DNA of 64,000 bases from Fodinibius salicampi (GCF_039545095.1 NZ_BAABRS010000004.1:124001-188000); one strand, 5' to 3'. Shown: positions 1 through 8,239, counted from the stretch's first letter. The notes: generated by a model not told the origin, from the letters alone. Translations and numbers: made by a program.

Positions 1-1
1 A

Positions 2-673
2 ACGAATACGGCCAACCTGTTACATGAAGCCGTACTTAATAACGACACCATTCTTTTGGAAGGAGCCCAGGGTAGTCTTCTGGATGTAGATCACGGAACC
101 TATCCCTTTGTCACCTCCTCATGCCCCACGGCCGGCGGAGCATGTACAGGTACCGGTCTCCCTCCAACCGCAATCGATAAAGTTATGGGAATAACCAAAG
201 CGTATTGTACCCGCGTTGGAAACGGACCATTTCCTACCGAGCTCAATGGAGAAGTTGGAGAAAAGATTCGTGAGGCCGGGCAGGAATTCGGAGCTACTAC
301 AGGACGTCCACGACGCTGTGGATGGATTGACTTGGTTGCCCTCAGGTATGCTGTCCGTGTTAATGGAATTAACGAATTAGCGGTTACTAAGCTGGATATC
401 CTGGATGATTTTGAGGATATAAAGGTATGTACGGCTTATGAAATCGATGGGGAAGAAACAGAAGTATTTCCCACTGACCTGCCAGATATAAAATCCCTGA
501 AGCCGGTTTATAAGTCGATGAAGGGATGGGAAGAGTCTCTCGATCATTACAGCAGTATTGAGGAACTTCCCGTAGAAGCCCGTGAATATCTTGACTTTAT
601 TTCCGAATATCTGGACGTAGAATTGACTATCCTTTCCAAAGGACCCAAACGAAATGAAACCATTGTACTGTAA
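2..673 (+). CDS. purA: Adenylosuccinate synthetase, C-terminal part (cut by window start)
   Basis: This is the C-terminal part of adenylosuccinate synthetase, which makes adenylosuccinate from IMP, aspartate and GTP in AMP synthesis. The frame is open from the window edge: the codons before the first possible start already read as conserved protein (LLHEAVLNNDTILLEGAQG), so the gene begins upstream. The fragment carries the family motifs LLEGAQGSLLDVDHGTYPFVTSS, here split as LLEGAQG and GTYPFVTSS, then VGNGPFPTEL and the late motif GRPRRCGWID with the IMP/GTP-contacting arginines. About 223 residues of a protein that is usually about 430 are present. The stop codon lies inside a perfect hairpin. 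It stands apart from purF by a tRNA gene, so the two purine genes are not one operon. Confidence 0.95.
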   Translation, partial: TNTANLLHEAVLNNDTILLEGAQGSLLDVDHGTYPFVTSSCPTAGGACTGTGLPPTAIDKVMGITKAYCTRVGNGPFPTELNGEVGEKIREAGQEFGATTGRPRRCGWIDLVALRYAVRVNGINELAVTKLDILDDFEDIKVCTAYEIDGEETEVFPTDLPDIKSLKPVYKSMKGWEESLDHYSSIEELPVEAREYLDFISEYLDVELTILSKGPKRNETIVL

Positions 674-696
674 TTTCGTCTGGAATTACAGTACAA
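663..696 (+). terminator. 13-bp perfect hairpin spanning the purA stop codon
   Basis: TTGTACTGTAATT (663-675) pairs perfectly with AATTACAGTACAA (684-696) around an 8-base loop. The stem covers the last three codons and the stop codon of purA. No T-run follows on the plus strand, only an A-run, so this is not a classical intrinsic terminator; it may act as a 3' stability or release structure. Confidence 0.55.
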
Positions 697-744
697 AAAG
701 GACTTCATATGTTTCGGAAAGTTTGCGAAAAAATGTCAATTTAA

Positions 745-777
745 GTTGAAATGTAATAAAGAATAGTCTTATATTTG
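745..777 (+). promoter_or_regulatory. Possible Bacteroidota-type promoter for tRNA-Gly
   Basis: TATATTTG at 770-777 matches the Bacteroidota -7 element TAnnTTTG. A GTTG lies 21 bases upstream at 745-748, near the expected -33 position. This would start a transcript about 70 bases before the tRNA. The match is short and the region AT-rich, so this is tentative. Confidence 0.3.
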
Positions 778-852
778 GTCTCTTTGAAAAGCGGGAGTCC
801 TTCTTCGCTAGAAGCTACGGAGGATGAGAGCTTTATTTTTATTGACTTATTA

Positions 853-924
853 GCGGGAGTAGCTCAGCGGTAGAGCATCTCGTTGCCAACGAGAAGGTCG
901 CCGGTTCAAATCCGGTCTCCCGCT
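853..924 (+). tRNA. tRNA-Gly (GCC)
   Basis: All four arms fold. The acceptor is GCGGGAG/CTCCCGC, the D arm GCTC/GAGC, the anticodon stem TCTCG/CGAGA with loop TTGCCAA (anticodon GCC at 885-887), and the T arm GCCGG/CCGGT with TTCAAAT. The discriminator is T, and CCA is not encoded. A terminator follows closely, so it is probably a single-tRNA transcript. Confidence 0.97.
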
Positions 925-932
925 CTCAGCTC

Positions 933-962
933 AAAGCCCTTGTAGTTTCCTACAAGGGCTTT
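933..962 (+). terminator. Terminator after tRNA-Gly
   Basis: AAAGCCCTTGTAG (933-945) pairs over 13 bp with CTACAAGGGCTTT (950-962) around a TTTC loop. The 3' arm itself ends in TTT and is followed by a weak T-rich stretch. Confidence 0.75.
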
Positions 963-1145
963 GTTATTTGGGGTATGTATCAAACTTATTTTATGCAGCC
1001 AGCCAATTGACTAGTACTATCCCGACCATTTCTCGGAGGGGTTAAAAGAGGTTGAAACGGCATGATTGCAGGGACATTGATAATAGCTAGATCCCCCTGG
1101 AACTGTAAGTCTTTTGACAAAAAAATAAGCTGACTGAGGAAGTTT

Positions 1146-1316
1146 TTAGGCACAAACTACGCATTTTGTGGTTCAGGGCATAAACTTAAGGCGACCAAAT
1201 GGCGTTATCAGGAGCAATGGGTTTTATCAACTCTTTAGATGCTCAATTTCTTCTTTAGTTTCAACAATTTTTTTAAGAATAATTGTCTCTAACTTCTCCT
1301 GTTCCTTTTGATTCAT
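1146..1316 (-). pseudogene. Decayed DksA/TraR-type zinc-finger gene with large internal deletion
   Basis: Read on the minus strand from ATG at 1316, the first 28 codons (MNQKEQEKLETIILKKIVET...) match the N-terminal coiled-coil of Bacteroidota DksA/TraR-like proteins. The frame then stops (TGA, 1227-1229). One base over, it continues as ELIKPIAPDNAI, the conserved bend before the family's IGRISRMD motif. A further frame change gives GRLKFMP, then a stop in place of Glu, then TTKCVVCA and a terminal TAA at 1146. That is the family's C-terminal zinc-finger end, with only the last CxxC pair left. About 60 central residues are missing, and the junction sits at an Ile-Gly-Arg word that occurs at both ends of the lost part. 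With at least three lesions it cannot give a working protein. Family assignment is by remembered motif only. Confidence 0.6.
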
Positions 1317-1496
1317 AGCTTTCTTTATGTTTTTAAGATTTTGTTAAAGATACTTAACTTCATGCTATGGAAGAAAAAATCTTCCGTTACCTCACAACAT
1401 TGTTATCACTGAGATTGCTGTGTGAAGATTTTGATGCAGGGTTCTGTCGCTCAGAATCAGTTGTTAATTTTGTTACTAATTAGTGATTGAATTTAT

Positions 1497-1504
1497 TAAC
1501 TTTG
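1497..1504 (+). promoter_or_regulatory. purF: Possible -7 element of the purF promoter
   Basis: TAACTTTG is an exact match to the Bacteroidota -7 consensus TAnnTTTG, 37 bases before the purF start codon. No well-spaced -33 TTTG is present; the nearest TTTG, at 1469-1472, is 24 bases away. Only the -7 half is supported. Confidence 0.35.
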
Positions 1505-1540
1505 TGACCACCGAAAATTATTTACTATCGGATACCTTCA

Positions 1541-3043
1541 ATGATTGATAAACCACGAGATTATTGCGGCATCTTTGGAATTCAAAACCATCCGGATGCA
1601 GCTCTTCTCACCTACTATGGATTGCATGCACTGCAGCATAGAGGGCAAGAATCAGCAGGCATCGTAACCTCATATTTTGATGAGGACAAGGAGCGCTGGA
1701 TAATGCCTGCACATCGAGACTTCGGATTGGTTCTCAATGTCTTTGACGACCAAAATATTTTTAAGAGGGAACTACAGGGACGGGCTGCCATCGGCCATAA
1801 TCGATACTCTACAACGGGTGCGGCCAAGAATCCTGCGAACATCCAGCCTTTTCGCGTACATTATCACGAAGGAAATATCGCCATTGGACATAATGGGAAT
1901 TTAGCGAATGCCAAACAGCTTCGTGATCGCTTCAGGCAAGAAGGGGTACTGTTCCAAAGTACTTCTGATACAGAGCTTATTCTGCATTTAATTTCACATA
2001 GTCCAAAGAAAACACAGATAGAGCAGGTGCTTGATGCACTGGATCAAATTGAGGGGGCTTACAGCCTGATGATGCTTACCGATGATAAGTTGATTGCGGT
2101 TCGCGATCCCAACGGTTTTCGCCCCCTGGCACTAGGAAAAGTAGACGGTAGCTACTGTGTTTCCAGTGAAACCTGTGCTTTTGATATCATTGATGCCGAA
2201 TATATTCGGGATATTGAGCCCGGAGAGGTGCTGGTGATTGATCAAAATGGGGGATCTGACTCTGAGCCCGAATCCTATCATCTGGACCCGGAGTATGGCA
2301 CCGATACAAGTCAGTGTATCTTTGAGTTTGTTTATTTTTCCCGTCCTGATAGTAAGATATTTGGTGAAAATGTAGATAAGGTTCGAAGAAACCTGGGTAA
2401 ATATCTGGCGAAGGAGCATCCTATAAATGAAGTTATCAGAAATGCACCGGATGATAAAAAGCCCATTGTTATTTCAGTGCCCGACTCTAGTAATACGGCT
2501 GCCTTGGGCTATGTGCATGAAAACCAGAAATTTGGCCATGAGTGCAAGTTTGAAATCGGACTGATACGGAATCACTATGTAGGACGTACCTTTATTTCTC
2601 CAGGACAGAAATCACGCGAGCAGAAGGTGCGCACCAAATTTAATACCGTTAAAGGGGTTATTGAAGGCCGGTCGGTGATTATTGTTGACGATTCCATAGT
2701 GCGGGGGACGACTTCGCGCTATTTGGTGAATATGATTCGACAGGCAGATCCGGCCGAAATACATTTCCTGGTGAGTTCACCCCCAATTATCAGTCCTTGT
2801 TATTACGGAATGGATTTTCCGAGTCCCGAAGAATTAATGGCCAATCGTTTTGATCGTGATATTGAAGAAATGGCTAAAGAAATTGGAGTGGATAGTCTGC
2901 GATATCTTTCTCCTGATGGGCTGGTAAATGCCGTGAAGGAAGCGAATATATCGGATCATGGATATTGTACAGCCTGTTTTACAGAAAATTATCCGGTACC
3001 TGTGAACTTTGGCGTTGAAAAAGAAGAAAATGAAATTGTTTGA
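1541..3043 (+). CDS. purF: Amidophosphoribosyltransferase
   Basis: This enzyme catalyses the first committed step of purine synthesis, moving the glutamine amide to PRPP. The protein has 500 residues. A short propeptide (MIDKPRDY) precedes the catalytic Cys9 of CGIFGI, typical of the B. subtilis-like processed class. An N-terminal Ntn glutaminase is followed by a phosphoribosyltransferase domain with the PRPP loop VIIVDDSIVRGTTSR near residue 379. Four cysteines (about 259, 420, 476 and 479, in QCIFEF, SPCYYG and YCTAC) sit where the B. subtilis enzyme binds its [4Fe-4S] cluster, so an oxygen-sensitive iron-sulfur form is expected. The stop overlaps the engB start (TGATG), which suggests translational coupling. 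Confidence 0.97.
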   Translation: MIDKPRDYCGIFGIQNHPDAALLTYYGLHALQHRGQESAGIVTSYFDEDKERWIMPAHRDFGLVLNVFDDQNIFKRELQGRAAIGHNRYSTTGAAKNPANIQPFRVHYHEGNIAIGHNGNLANAKQLRDRFRQEGVLFQSTSDTELILHLISHSPKKTQIEQVLDALDQIEGAYSLMMLTDDKLIAVRDPNGFRPLALGKVDGSYCVSSETCAFDIIDAEYIRDIEPGEVLVIDQNGGSDSEPESYHLDPEYGTDTSQCIFEFVYFSRPDSKIFGENVDKVRRNLGKYLAKEHPINEVIRNAPDDKKPIVISVPDSSNTAALGYVHENQKFGHECKFEIGLIRNHYVGRTFISPGQKSREQKVRTKFNTVKGVIEGRSVIIVDDSIVRGTTSRYLVNMIRQADPAEIHFLVSSPPIISPCYYGMDFPSPEELMANRFDRDIEEMAKEIGVDSLRYLSPDGLVNAVKEANISDHGYCTACFTENYPVPVNFGVEKEENEIV

Positions 3044-3630
3044 TGCAGTTTAAAAAAGCTCATTTTGTTACCGGTGCCCCATCATTGGATGTATGTCCCG
3101 AAGCTTATTATCCGGAAGTATGTCTTGCCGGACGTTCGAATGTGGGGAAGTCATCGCTTATCAATGCGATGGTAAACCACAAGGGATTGGCCCGAACCAG
3201 TAATACGCCAGGTAAGACCCAACAGATGAATTACTACCTGGTGGACGACAAAACGTATTTGGTTGATTTACCCGGTTTTGGTTACGCCAAAGTTTCCAAA
3301 AAAGAACGGGAGCGATGGGGAAGGGATATCAGGGATTATCTGTTGGAACGTCCCACGTTAAGACTGGTTATTCACTTGGTAGATATCCGCCATAAACCCT
3401 CAAAGCTTGATGAAGAATTTTTTTACTGGTTGGGGACTAATCGGTTGCCATTTATAGTGGTATTGACCAAAGGAGATAAGATTTCACATAATAAGTGCCA
3501 ACAGTCTAAGGCACGCGTTAAGCGAATTTTAGACGAAATGAATATTGAAGTACCTATAATTATTAGCTCTGTTAAAGACGATGTCGGAATTGACGAGGTC
3601 AAAGAGCTGATATCCGAATTTACTCAATAA
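3043..3630 (+). CDS. engB: Ribosome-biogenesis GTPase EngB/YsxC/YihA
   Basis: This is a small essential-type GTPase needed for large-subunit ribosome assembly, 195 residues. G1 (GRSNVGKSS) lies near residue 30, G3 is DLPGFGYAKV, G4 is LTKGDK and G5 is ISSVK. I chose ATG at 3043 because it shares its A with the purF stop in a TGATG overlap and gives the usual N-terminus; a TTG one codon upstream is possible but less likely. It lies between purF and serA, and the 24-base gap to serA allows co-transcription. Confidence 0.95.
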   Translation: MQFKKAHFVTGAPSLDVCPEAYYPEVCLAGRSNVGKSSLINAMVNHKGLARTSNTPGKTQQMNYYLVDDKTYLVDLPGFGYAKVSKKERERWGRDIRDYLLERPTLRLVIHLVDIRHKPSKLDEEFFYWLGTNRLPFIVVLTKGDKISHNKCQQSKARVKRILDEMNIEVPIIISSVKDDVGIDEVKELISEFTQ

Positions 3631-3654
3631 ACCTAACACTATACATAAGACTCC

Positions 3655-5247
3655 ATGTCATTTAGCATCCTGATTTTAGATAATGTTGATCCGTTAGCTG
3701 AAAAAGTTTTTGAAGAACGCGGTATTAAAGTTACTCGTAACCACAATCTAAGTGGTGAAGAGCTACACCAAGAAATTAAAAAATACGATGGTATTGTAGT
3801 ACGGAGTTCGACCACGGTAAGTGCAGATCTCCTAAAATCTGCCGAAAACCTAAAAGTAGTAGGGAGGGCAGGTGTAGGAGTTGATAATATCGATATAGAA
3901 GCAGCAACGGCCGAAGGAATTCTGGTTATGAATACTCCCGATGGAAATACCGTTTCTACCGCCGAACATACCTGTGGAATGATATTGGCACTGGCACGGA
4001 ATATTCCCCAGTCTGTAGATAGAGTTAAGAATGGCGGCTGGGATCGAAAAAAATATATGGGGACGGAAGTCCATAGCAAGACGCTCGGTATTATAGGATT
4101 GGGAAAGATTGGTGCGGAAGTAGCCCAGCGCATGCGAGAGTTCGGTATGACGGTAAAAGCGTATGACCCTTTTGCTTCTGTGGAAAAAGCTGAGAGTCTA
4201 AATATTGAGCTTTTAGAATTGGATGAGCTGTTAGGTACTGCGGATTTTCTTACGGTACACACCCCGCTCACAGAAAAAACCAAAGGTTTAGTTTCTCTTG
4301 AGAACGCTGATAAGCTTAAGAAAGGCATGTATTTGGTGAACTGTGCCCGAGGCGGTATTTATAAAGAAGAAGATCTCTCACAGCTTATTGACAATGGCTA
4401 TGTGGCCGGTATTGCACTCGATGTTTATTCTCAAGAACCCCCTAATGAGGCACTTTATAAGCAGCTAAAACATCCACATATAATTTCTACGCCTCATCTG
4501 GGAGCATCCACCGAAGAGGCACAGGAAAAAGTGGCCGAACAGATTGCCTACCAGATGTCTGATGCACTAGAGCAGAAAAATTTTAAAGGCAGCCTAAATG
4601 GGAAATCCATTTCGCTTATAACCAATAAAGAAGTTCAGCCGTACCTTAAGCTGGCAGAAATATTGGGTAGTGCTGCTATACAGCTGGCCCCTGAAAATGC
4701 AAACAACTTCTCCTTTGAATACAGCGGGGCTTGTGCGCAATATTCAGATGTACTGACGGATTCTATTTTGAAAGGGATGCTTTCCCATCACGTCAGTGAG
4801 TCGGTAAATCTTATTAATGCCCGTCACTATGCGGATGATCGCGGATTAAAAATACGGGAAACCAAAGTCAGTGATACAAAGACTTTTAATGATTTGATTA
4901 CGGTAACATTTGGAGAAGACGCCGACTACCAGACGATATCGGCAACCGTATTCGGAGAGGATGATTACCGTATCGTCGAGATTGACGGTTATGGTATTGA
5001 GCTCCGCATGGAGGGAGATATTGTAATGTATCAGAATGTTGATAAACCCGGGATGCTTGCCGGCGTGAGTGGAGCAATGGCCAAGCAGGGTATCAATATC
5101 GGCGCGCTAAGTCTGGGACGTACGGATAAGGGCTCGAATGCCATTACTGCCGTATCGGTGGATAAGGAACTCACAGAAGAGGAACTGAAGCCTATTATTG
5201 AGCTGGATGGTGTGAATGCATTGAAATACATCAGCCTGAATAACTAA
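3655..5247 (+). CDS. serA: D-3-phosphoglycerate dehydrogenase, long form with ASB and ACT domains
   Basis: This enzyme oxidises 3-phosphoglycerate with NAD+ in the first step of serine synthesis. At 530 residues it has the length of the three-domain B. subtilis/M. tuberculosis form. Seen in order: the split substrate domain (VVRSSTTVSADLL, GRAGVGVDNID), the NAD fold with GIIGLGKIGAEVA near residue 148, catalytic NCARGGIY (Arg) and TPHLGAST (His), an allosteric substrate-binding-type region from about residue 320, and a C-terminal ACT domain (DKPGMLAGVSGAMAKQGINI) that usually senses serine. No Shine-Dalgarno sequence is obvious. A terminator follows directly. Confidence 0.96.
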   Translation: MSFSILILDNVDPLAEKVFEERGIKVTRNHNLSGEELHQEIKKYDGIVVRSSTTVSADLLKSAENLKVVGRAGVGVDNIDIEAATAEGILVMNTPDGNTVSTAEHTCGMILALARNIPQSVDRVKNGGWDRKKYMGTEVHSKTLGIIGLGKIGAEVAQRMREFGMTVKAYDPFASVEKAESLNIELLELDELLGTADFLTVHTPLTEKTKGLVSLENADKLKKGMYLVNCARGGIYKEEDLSQLIDNGYVAGIALDVYSQEPPNEALYKQLKHPHIISTPHLGASTEEAQEKVAEQIAYQMSDALEQKNFKGSLNGKSISLITNKEVQPYLKLAEILGSAAIQLAPENANNFSFEYSGACAQYSDVLTDSILKGMLSHHVSESVNLINARHYADDRGLKIRETKVSDTKTFNDLITVTFGEDADYQTISATVFGEDDYRIVEIDGYGIELRMEGDIVMYQNVDKPGMLAGVSGAMAKQGINIGALSLGRTDKGSNAITAVSVDKELTEEELKPIIELDGVNALKYISLNN

Positions 5248-5261
5248 AACAACGTAAGATC

Positions 5262-5303
5262 AATGGGCACACAGTGTTTTGTTATTACCGTGTGCCCATT
5301 TTA
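5262..5303 (+). terminator. Terminator after serA
   Basis: AATGGGCACAC (5262-5272) pairs with GTGTGCCCATT (5290-5300), an 11-bp stem with a 17-base loop, followed by a short T-run. It lies between the serA stop and the mce start, so mce may need its own promoter or read-through. Confidence 0.6.
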
Positions 5304-5314
5304 CTCCACAGAAA

Positions 5315-5719
5315 ATGAAACATCTCGACCATATTGGTATAGCGGTTGCAGATTTGGAAAAGGCTATCAATACCTACAAAAAACTGTTGGAAAGTCCCTG
5401 TTACAAGCGGGAAACGGTGGAACAGCAGAAAGTAGAGACCGCCTTTTTCCGGGCAGGTGAGTCAAAAATTGAACTGCTGGGTGCTACAGCACCGGATTCC
5501 GTGATTGATAAGTTTGTTTCCAAACAGGGAGAGGGAATGCATCATGTTGCATTTGAGGTAGATGACATCTATGCTGAAATGAAACGGTTGGAAGAAGAAG
5601 GGTTTACGCTTTTATCGGAGGAACCCCGTCCCGGCGCCGATGACAAGCTTGTGGTCTTTGTCCATCCGAAAGATAATTGTGGAGTGTTAATAGAATTATG
5701 TCAATCGACCGGAAAATAG
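5315..5719 (+). CDS. mce: Methylmalonyl-CoA epimerase
   Basis: This is a VOC-fold metalloenzyme that interconverts (R)- and (S)-methylmalonyl-CoA. The protein has 134 residues, the usual family length. I chose ATG at 5315 (MKHLDHIGIAVADL); an earlier in-frame start would encode sequence lying inside the terminator hairpin. Metal-ligand motifs are visible: HLDHIGIAV near the start, HHVAFEVDDI in the middle, and IELCQ near the end. Its function fits with the acyl-CoA carboxylase beta subunit at about 25.9 kb, which together would serve propionyl-CoA metabolism, although the two are 20 kb apart. Confidence 0.93.
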   Translation: MKHLDHIGIAVADLEKAINTYKKLLESPCYKRETVEQQKVETAFFRAGESKIELLGATAPDSVIDKFVSKQGEGMHHVAFEVDDIYAEMKRLEEEGFTLLSEEPRPGADDKLVVFVHPKDNCGVLIELCQSTGK

Positions 5720-5763
5720 GTTGAGTTTTGCAGTAATTGGCACTATCTTTTGAATCGATATTT

Positions 5764-5837
5764 CGGGACGTGGCGCAGTCCGGTAGCGCACACGACTGGG
5801 GGTCGTGGGGTCGCAGGTTCAAATCCTGTCGTCCCGA
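5764..5837 (+). tRNA. tRNA-Pro (GGG)
   Basis: The acceptor is CGGGACG/CGTCCCG, the D arm GCGC/GCGC, the anticodon stem CACGA/TCGTG with loop CTGGGGG (anticodon GGG at 5798-5800), and the T arm GCAGG/CCTGT. The discriminator is A, and CCA is not encoded. Confidence 0.96.
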
Positions 5838-5843
5838 CTTTAT

Positions 5844-5886
5844 AAAGCCTTCTGATAGCTTTGAGAGCTGTTGGGGGGCTTTTTTA
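5844..5886 (+). terminator. Terminator after tRNA-Pro
   Basis: AAAGCC (5844-5849) pairs with GGCTTT (5877-5882), which runs into a T-run. An inner AGCT/AGCT hairpin sits inside the loop, giving a two-tier structure. Confidence 0.6.
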
Positions 5887-5918
5887 GTTTTAAGTCTTTC
5901 TTAGAATATATGCAGCCA

Positions 5919-6803
5919 CTATGATGCCAGTAGTTGTTCGAGATGTTCAACTGATTTCAGCCATATCATGCTCTTTCCGGTTTCCAGTTGATTAATTAAT
6001 TTGTGGTTGCCCGACAGGTATATCTTTTTGTCAGGAAAGCTGTCTTTTAGCTGATCAAGGTATTTACGGCTATTTTCAGGTAAATCGAAGTGCACTAGAA
6101 AAAAAAGCAGGTGATCGGATTCTGTCTCTGATACTGCGTTTATGAGTAGCTGCACCGGGACATTGGCACCGAGATATATCGCCTGTTGGCCGGAACGGCG
6201 AATAAGATAATGGGCAAACAGTAGCCCCAACTCGTGGAATTCATTTTCTGGAAGGAACAAGAGCCATTTATCCCCGTCAGGTTTAGCGGGGGGTAACGAA
6301 TCAATAGCCGTCAGCAGTTTTTGCCTGACCAAGTTACTGATAAAATGTTCATGAACGGGAGGCAACCGGTCGCTCGTCCACATTAATCCCAGTCGTACCA
6401 TCATAGGATATATGATTCTGCTATAGGCATCTTTCAGTCCGTATCTCAGCAGGCAATGAGAAAATACTTTTTCAAAATATAATTCATCATAGCTTATTCC
6501 GGCTGCTATAAGCTGTAAAACAAAATATTCATCGGTTTCATCGGGCGTCGTTTTTTCTTGTTCTTTTAAAACCAGTTCGTTCAGTTTTTTATCTGGCATT
6601 GCACCCAGTTCCGAGAGTTTATAACCAGAATTTTTGAGACTTACTATATTCAGCAACCGTCGCAGTTGTGCATTGCTGTAATATCTTGTGTTTCCCTCCG
6701 AGCGATTTGGTTTCAAGGCACTATAGCGCTGTTCCCACATCCGGATGGTATGTGGTTTGATGCCCGAAAATTGAGATATTTGAGATATCGAAAAAGAATC
6801 CAT
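5919..6803 (-). CDS. MerR-family regulator with cobalamin-binding domain, CarH/LitR-like photoreceptor candidate
   Basis: The protein has 294 residues. The N-terminus is a MerR winged helix-turn-helix (SISQISQFSGIKPHTIRMWE, then NTRYYSNAQLRRLL). The middle holds a four-helix cobalamin-cap-like region, and the C-terminus a Rossmann-type B12-binding fold (about 178-290). Two signatures of light-sensing AdoCbl repressors are complete: W142-x9-E152-H153 in the cap, and E188-x-H190, whose His is the lower axial cobalt ligand in CarH. In characterised members, AdoCbl lets the tetramer bind DNA in the dark and light breaks it apart, often derepressing carotenoid genes. No carotenoid gene is seen nearby, so the target is unknown. 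It lies alone, reading away from the fasciclin gene's 3' end. Confidence 0.88.
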   Translation of the reverse strand: MDSFSISQISQFSGIKPHTIRMWEQRYSALKPNRSEGNTRYYSNAQLRRLLNIVSLKNSGYKLSELGAMPDKKLNELVLKEQEKTTPDETDEYFVLQLIAAGISYDELYFEKVFSHCLLRYGLKDAYSRIIYPMMVRLGLMWTSDRLPPVHEHFISNLVRQKLLTAIDSLPPAKPDGDKWLLFLPENEFHELGLLFAHYLIRRSGQQAIYLGANVPVQLLINAVSETESDHLLFFLVHFDLPENSRKYLDQLKDSFPDKKIYLSGNHKLINQLETGKSMIWLKSVEHLEQLLAS

Positions 6804-6954
6804 GTTTATTATTTATAGCATATATTTAAACGGTATAATTTAGTTTGCACCCGTTTCATAAAGGTTACATGTTGTTGCCAGTATCAGGTAGACTAAAATG
6901 TAAAAAACTATGAAGTGTTTTACTGTTTAAAAGTATTTTTTTCCGTTTCCATCT

Positions 6955-6995
6955 TCTTATAAATAAAGCCACGCTCTGGAGTACAAAGCGTGGCT
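6955..6995 (-). terminator. Terminator of the fasciclin gene (minus strand)
   Basis: AGCCACGCT (6967-6975) pairs with AGCGTGGCT (6987-6995), a 9-bp GC-rich stem. Read on the minus strand it is followed by TTTATTTATAAG, so it fits an intrinsic terminator for the minus-strand gene that ends at 7033. Confidence 0.7.
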
Positions 6996-7032
6996 AAATA
7001 TTGTGGAAATATTTATGCTAGTCATTCTAAGA

Positions 7033-7977
7033 CTAACTTGGCATGAGTACTCCGTCAATGATATGGACCACACCGTTGGTGCCTTCGAGGTCAGCTTGGG
7101 TTACCTGGTAGGTATTGCCTTGCTGGTCGGTCAGCGAAACCGTGTTATCACTTGCAACTTCGATAGTCAGCTCATCTCCATTAACAGTAGTAACAGTTTG
7201 CGAAGTAGCAAGGTCTCCGGACAAAACCTTGCTATCCAGCACGTGATAGGTCAGTACATCCTGCAGCTGTTGTTGGGAAAGCCCTGACAGGTCGAGTCCT
7301 TCGAACGAGGCATTATTTGGGGCAAAGACAGTAAAGGGTCCTTCGCCTTGGAGGGTAGAGACTAAATCCGCTTGTCCGACAGCCCCTTCCAGGGTTTGCA
7401 AGCTGAATCGTTTAGCCACAATACCCACTACATCCAGGTAGCTATCGGGAAGGACTACCTGATCAATGGCATGAATGACGCCATTGGAGGCTTCTACATC
7501 AGCCGTAACAACCGAAGCGTTATCGTTTACCATTACGTCGCCATCCATGACTGTTACAAAAAGCTGGCCTCCCGCTGACGCTTCCACCGATTGTTCAGCC
7601 TGCAGGTCGCCAGCCATAACAGTTGATCCGGCTACAACGTGATAGCTTAATATTTCGTTTAACTGTTCATTGGACAGGCTTTCTAGCAGGCCCTCCGGTA
7701 GCGCTTCAAATGCTTGGTTGGTGGGGGCAAATACAGTAAAGGGTCCACTGCCCTGCAATGTTGTAGCCAAGCCGGCATCGGTAACAGCCGATACAAGGGT
7801 GCTGAAATCATCGTTGGACTGAGCCACTTCGACAATGTTGCCCGGCCCTTCTGGGGCCGTTGGCCCATCATCGTCATCTCCACAAGCCGATAACATGGTG
7901 AATGCTAATAAAACTATGAAGGCTTTGATCACTGGGACTTTTCTCCCTATAGAGAATTGTTGTATTCTGGTTTTCAT
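7033..7977 (-). CDS. Lipoprotein with two fasciclin (FAS1) domains
   Basis: The protein has 314 residues. I chose ATG at 7977 because it places a signal peptide ending in the lipobox LSAC directly before CGDDDDG; the longer frame to 8046 adds an unlikely AT-rich leader. An acidic linker leads into two FAS1 repeats, about 50-180 and 185-312. Both carry the family's FAPTNQAFEALP / FAPNNASFEGL core and the closing motif IHAIDQVVLP / VHIIDGVLMP. Such proteins are exported and are thought to act in adhesion or at the cell surface. It is monocistronic with its own terminator. Confidence 0.92.
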   Translation of the reverse strand: MKTRIQQFSIGRKVPVIKAFIVLLAFTMLSACGDDDDGPTAPEGPGNIVEVAQSNDDFSTLVSAVTDAGLATTLQGSGPFTVFAPTNQAFEALPEGLLESLSNEQLNEILSYHVVAGSTVMAGDLQAEQSVEASAGGQLFVTVMDGDVMVNDNASVVTADVEASNGVIHAIDQVVLPDSYLDVVGIVAKRFSLQTLEGAVGQADLVSTLQGEGPFTVFAPNNASFEGLDLSGLSQQQLQDVLTYHVLDSKVLSGDLATSQTVTTVNGDELTIEVASDNTVSLTDQQGNTYQVTQADLEGTNGVVHIIDGVLMPS

Positions 7978-8239
7978 AAGAAATAGGATTGGATTAAGGT
8001 GTATTTTTGTAATTTTGTTTAAATTTAAAATTAAAAATTTAAACAATCTGAATTATCTATACATCTTTAGTCTCTGAAAAGTTCCCGACCATTGCTGGTG
8101 TATCTGTTTTCGGGCAGATTCATCCCCGGATATCGTTTCTCGGTAGGTTTTTTCTTTGTTTATATCTATATGAGATTGGGCTTTTCTCAGTAAAGTGGGA
8201 CTGTTCGGTTATGTAATCATCAGGGGGATATTGAGCTAT

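Larger units (their letters stand above)
963..1540. other. Gene-poor spacer between tRNA-Gly and purF
   Basis: Apart from the decayed DksA-like gene (1146-1316) and a probable purF promoter near 1497, I see no coding frame, RNA or clear repeat here. The flanks look like eroded sequence with scattered stops in all frames. Confidence 0.5.

Noticed and set aside
789-860. AGCGGGAGT occurs twice, at 789-797 and at the start of tRNA-Gly
   Set aside because: The upstream copy does not extend into any further tRNA arm, so a tRNA remnant is not supported.
3639-4328. A 229-codon minus-strand open frame
   Set aside because: It is antisense to serA, Ser/Pro-rich, and without a recognisable domain.
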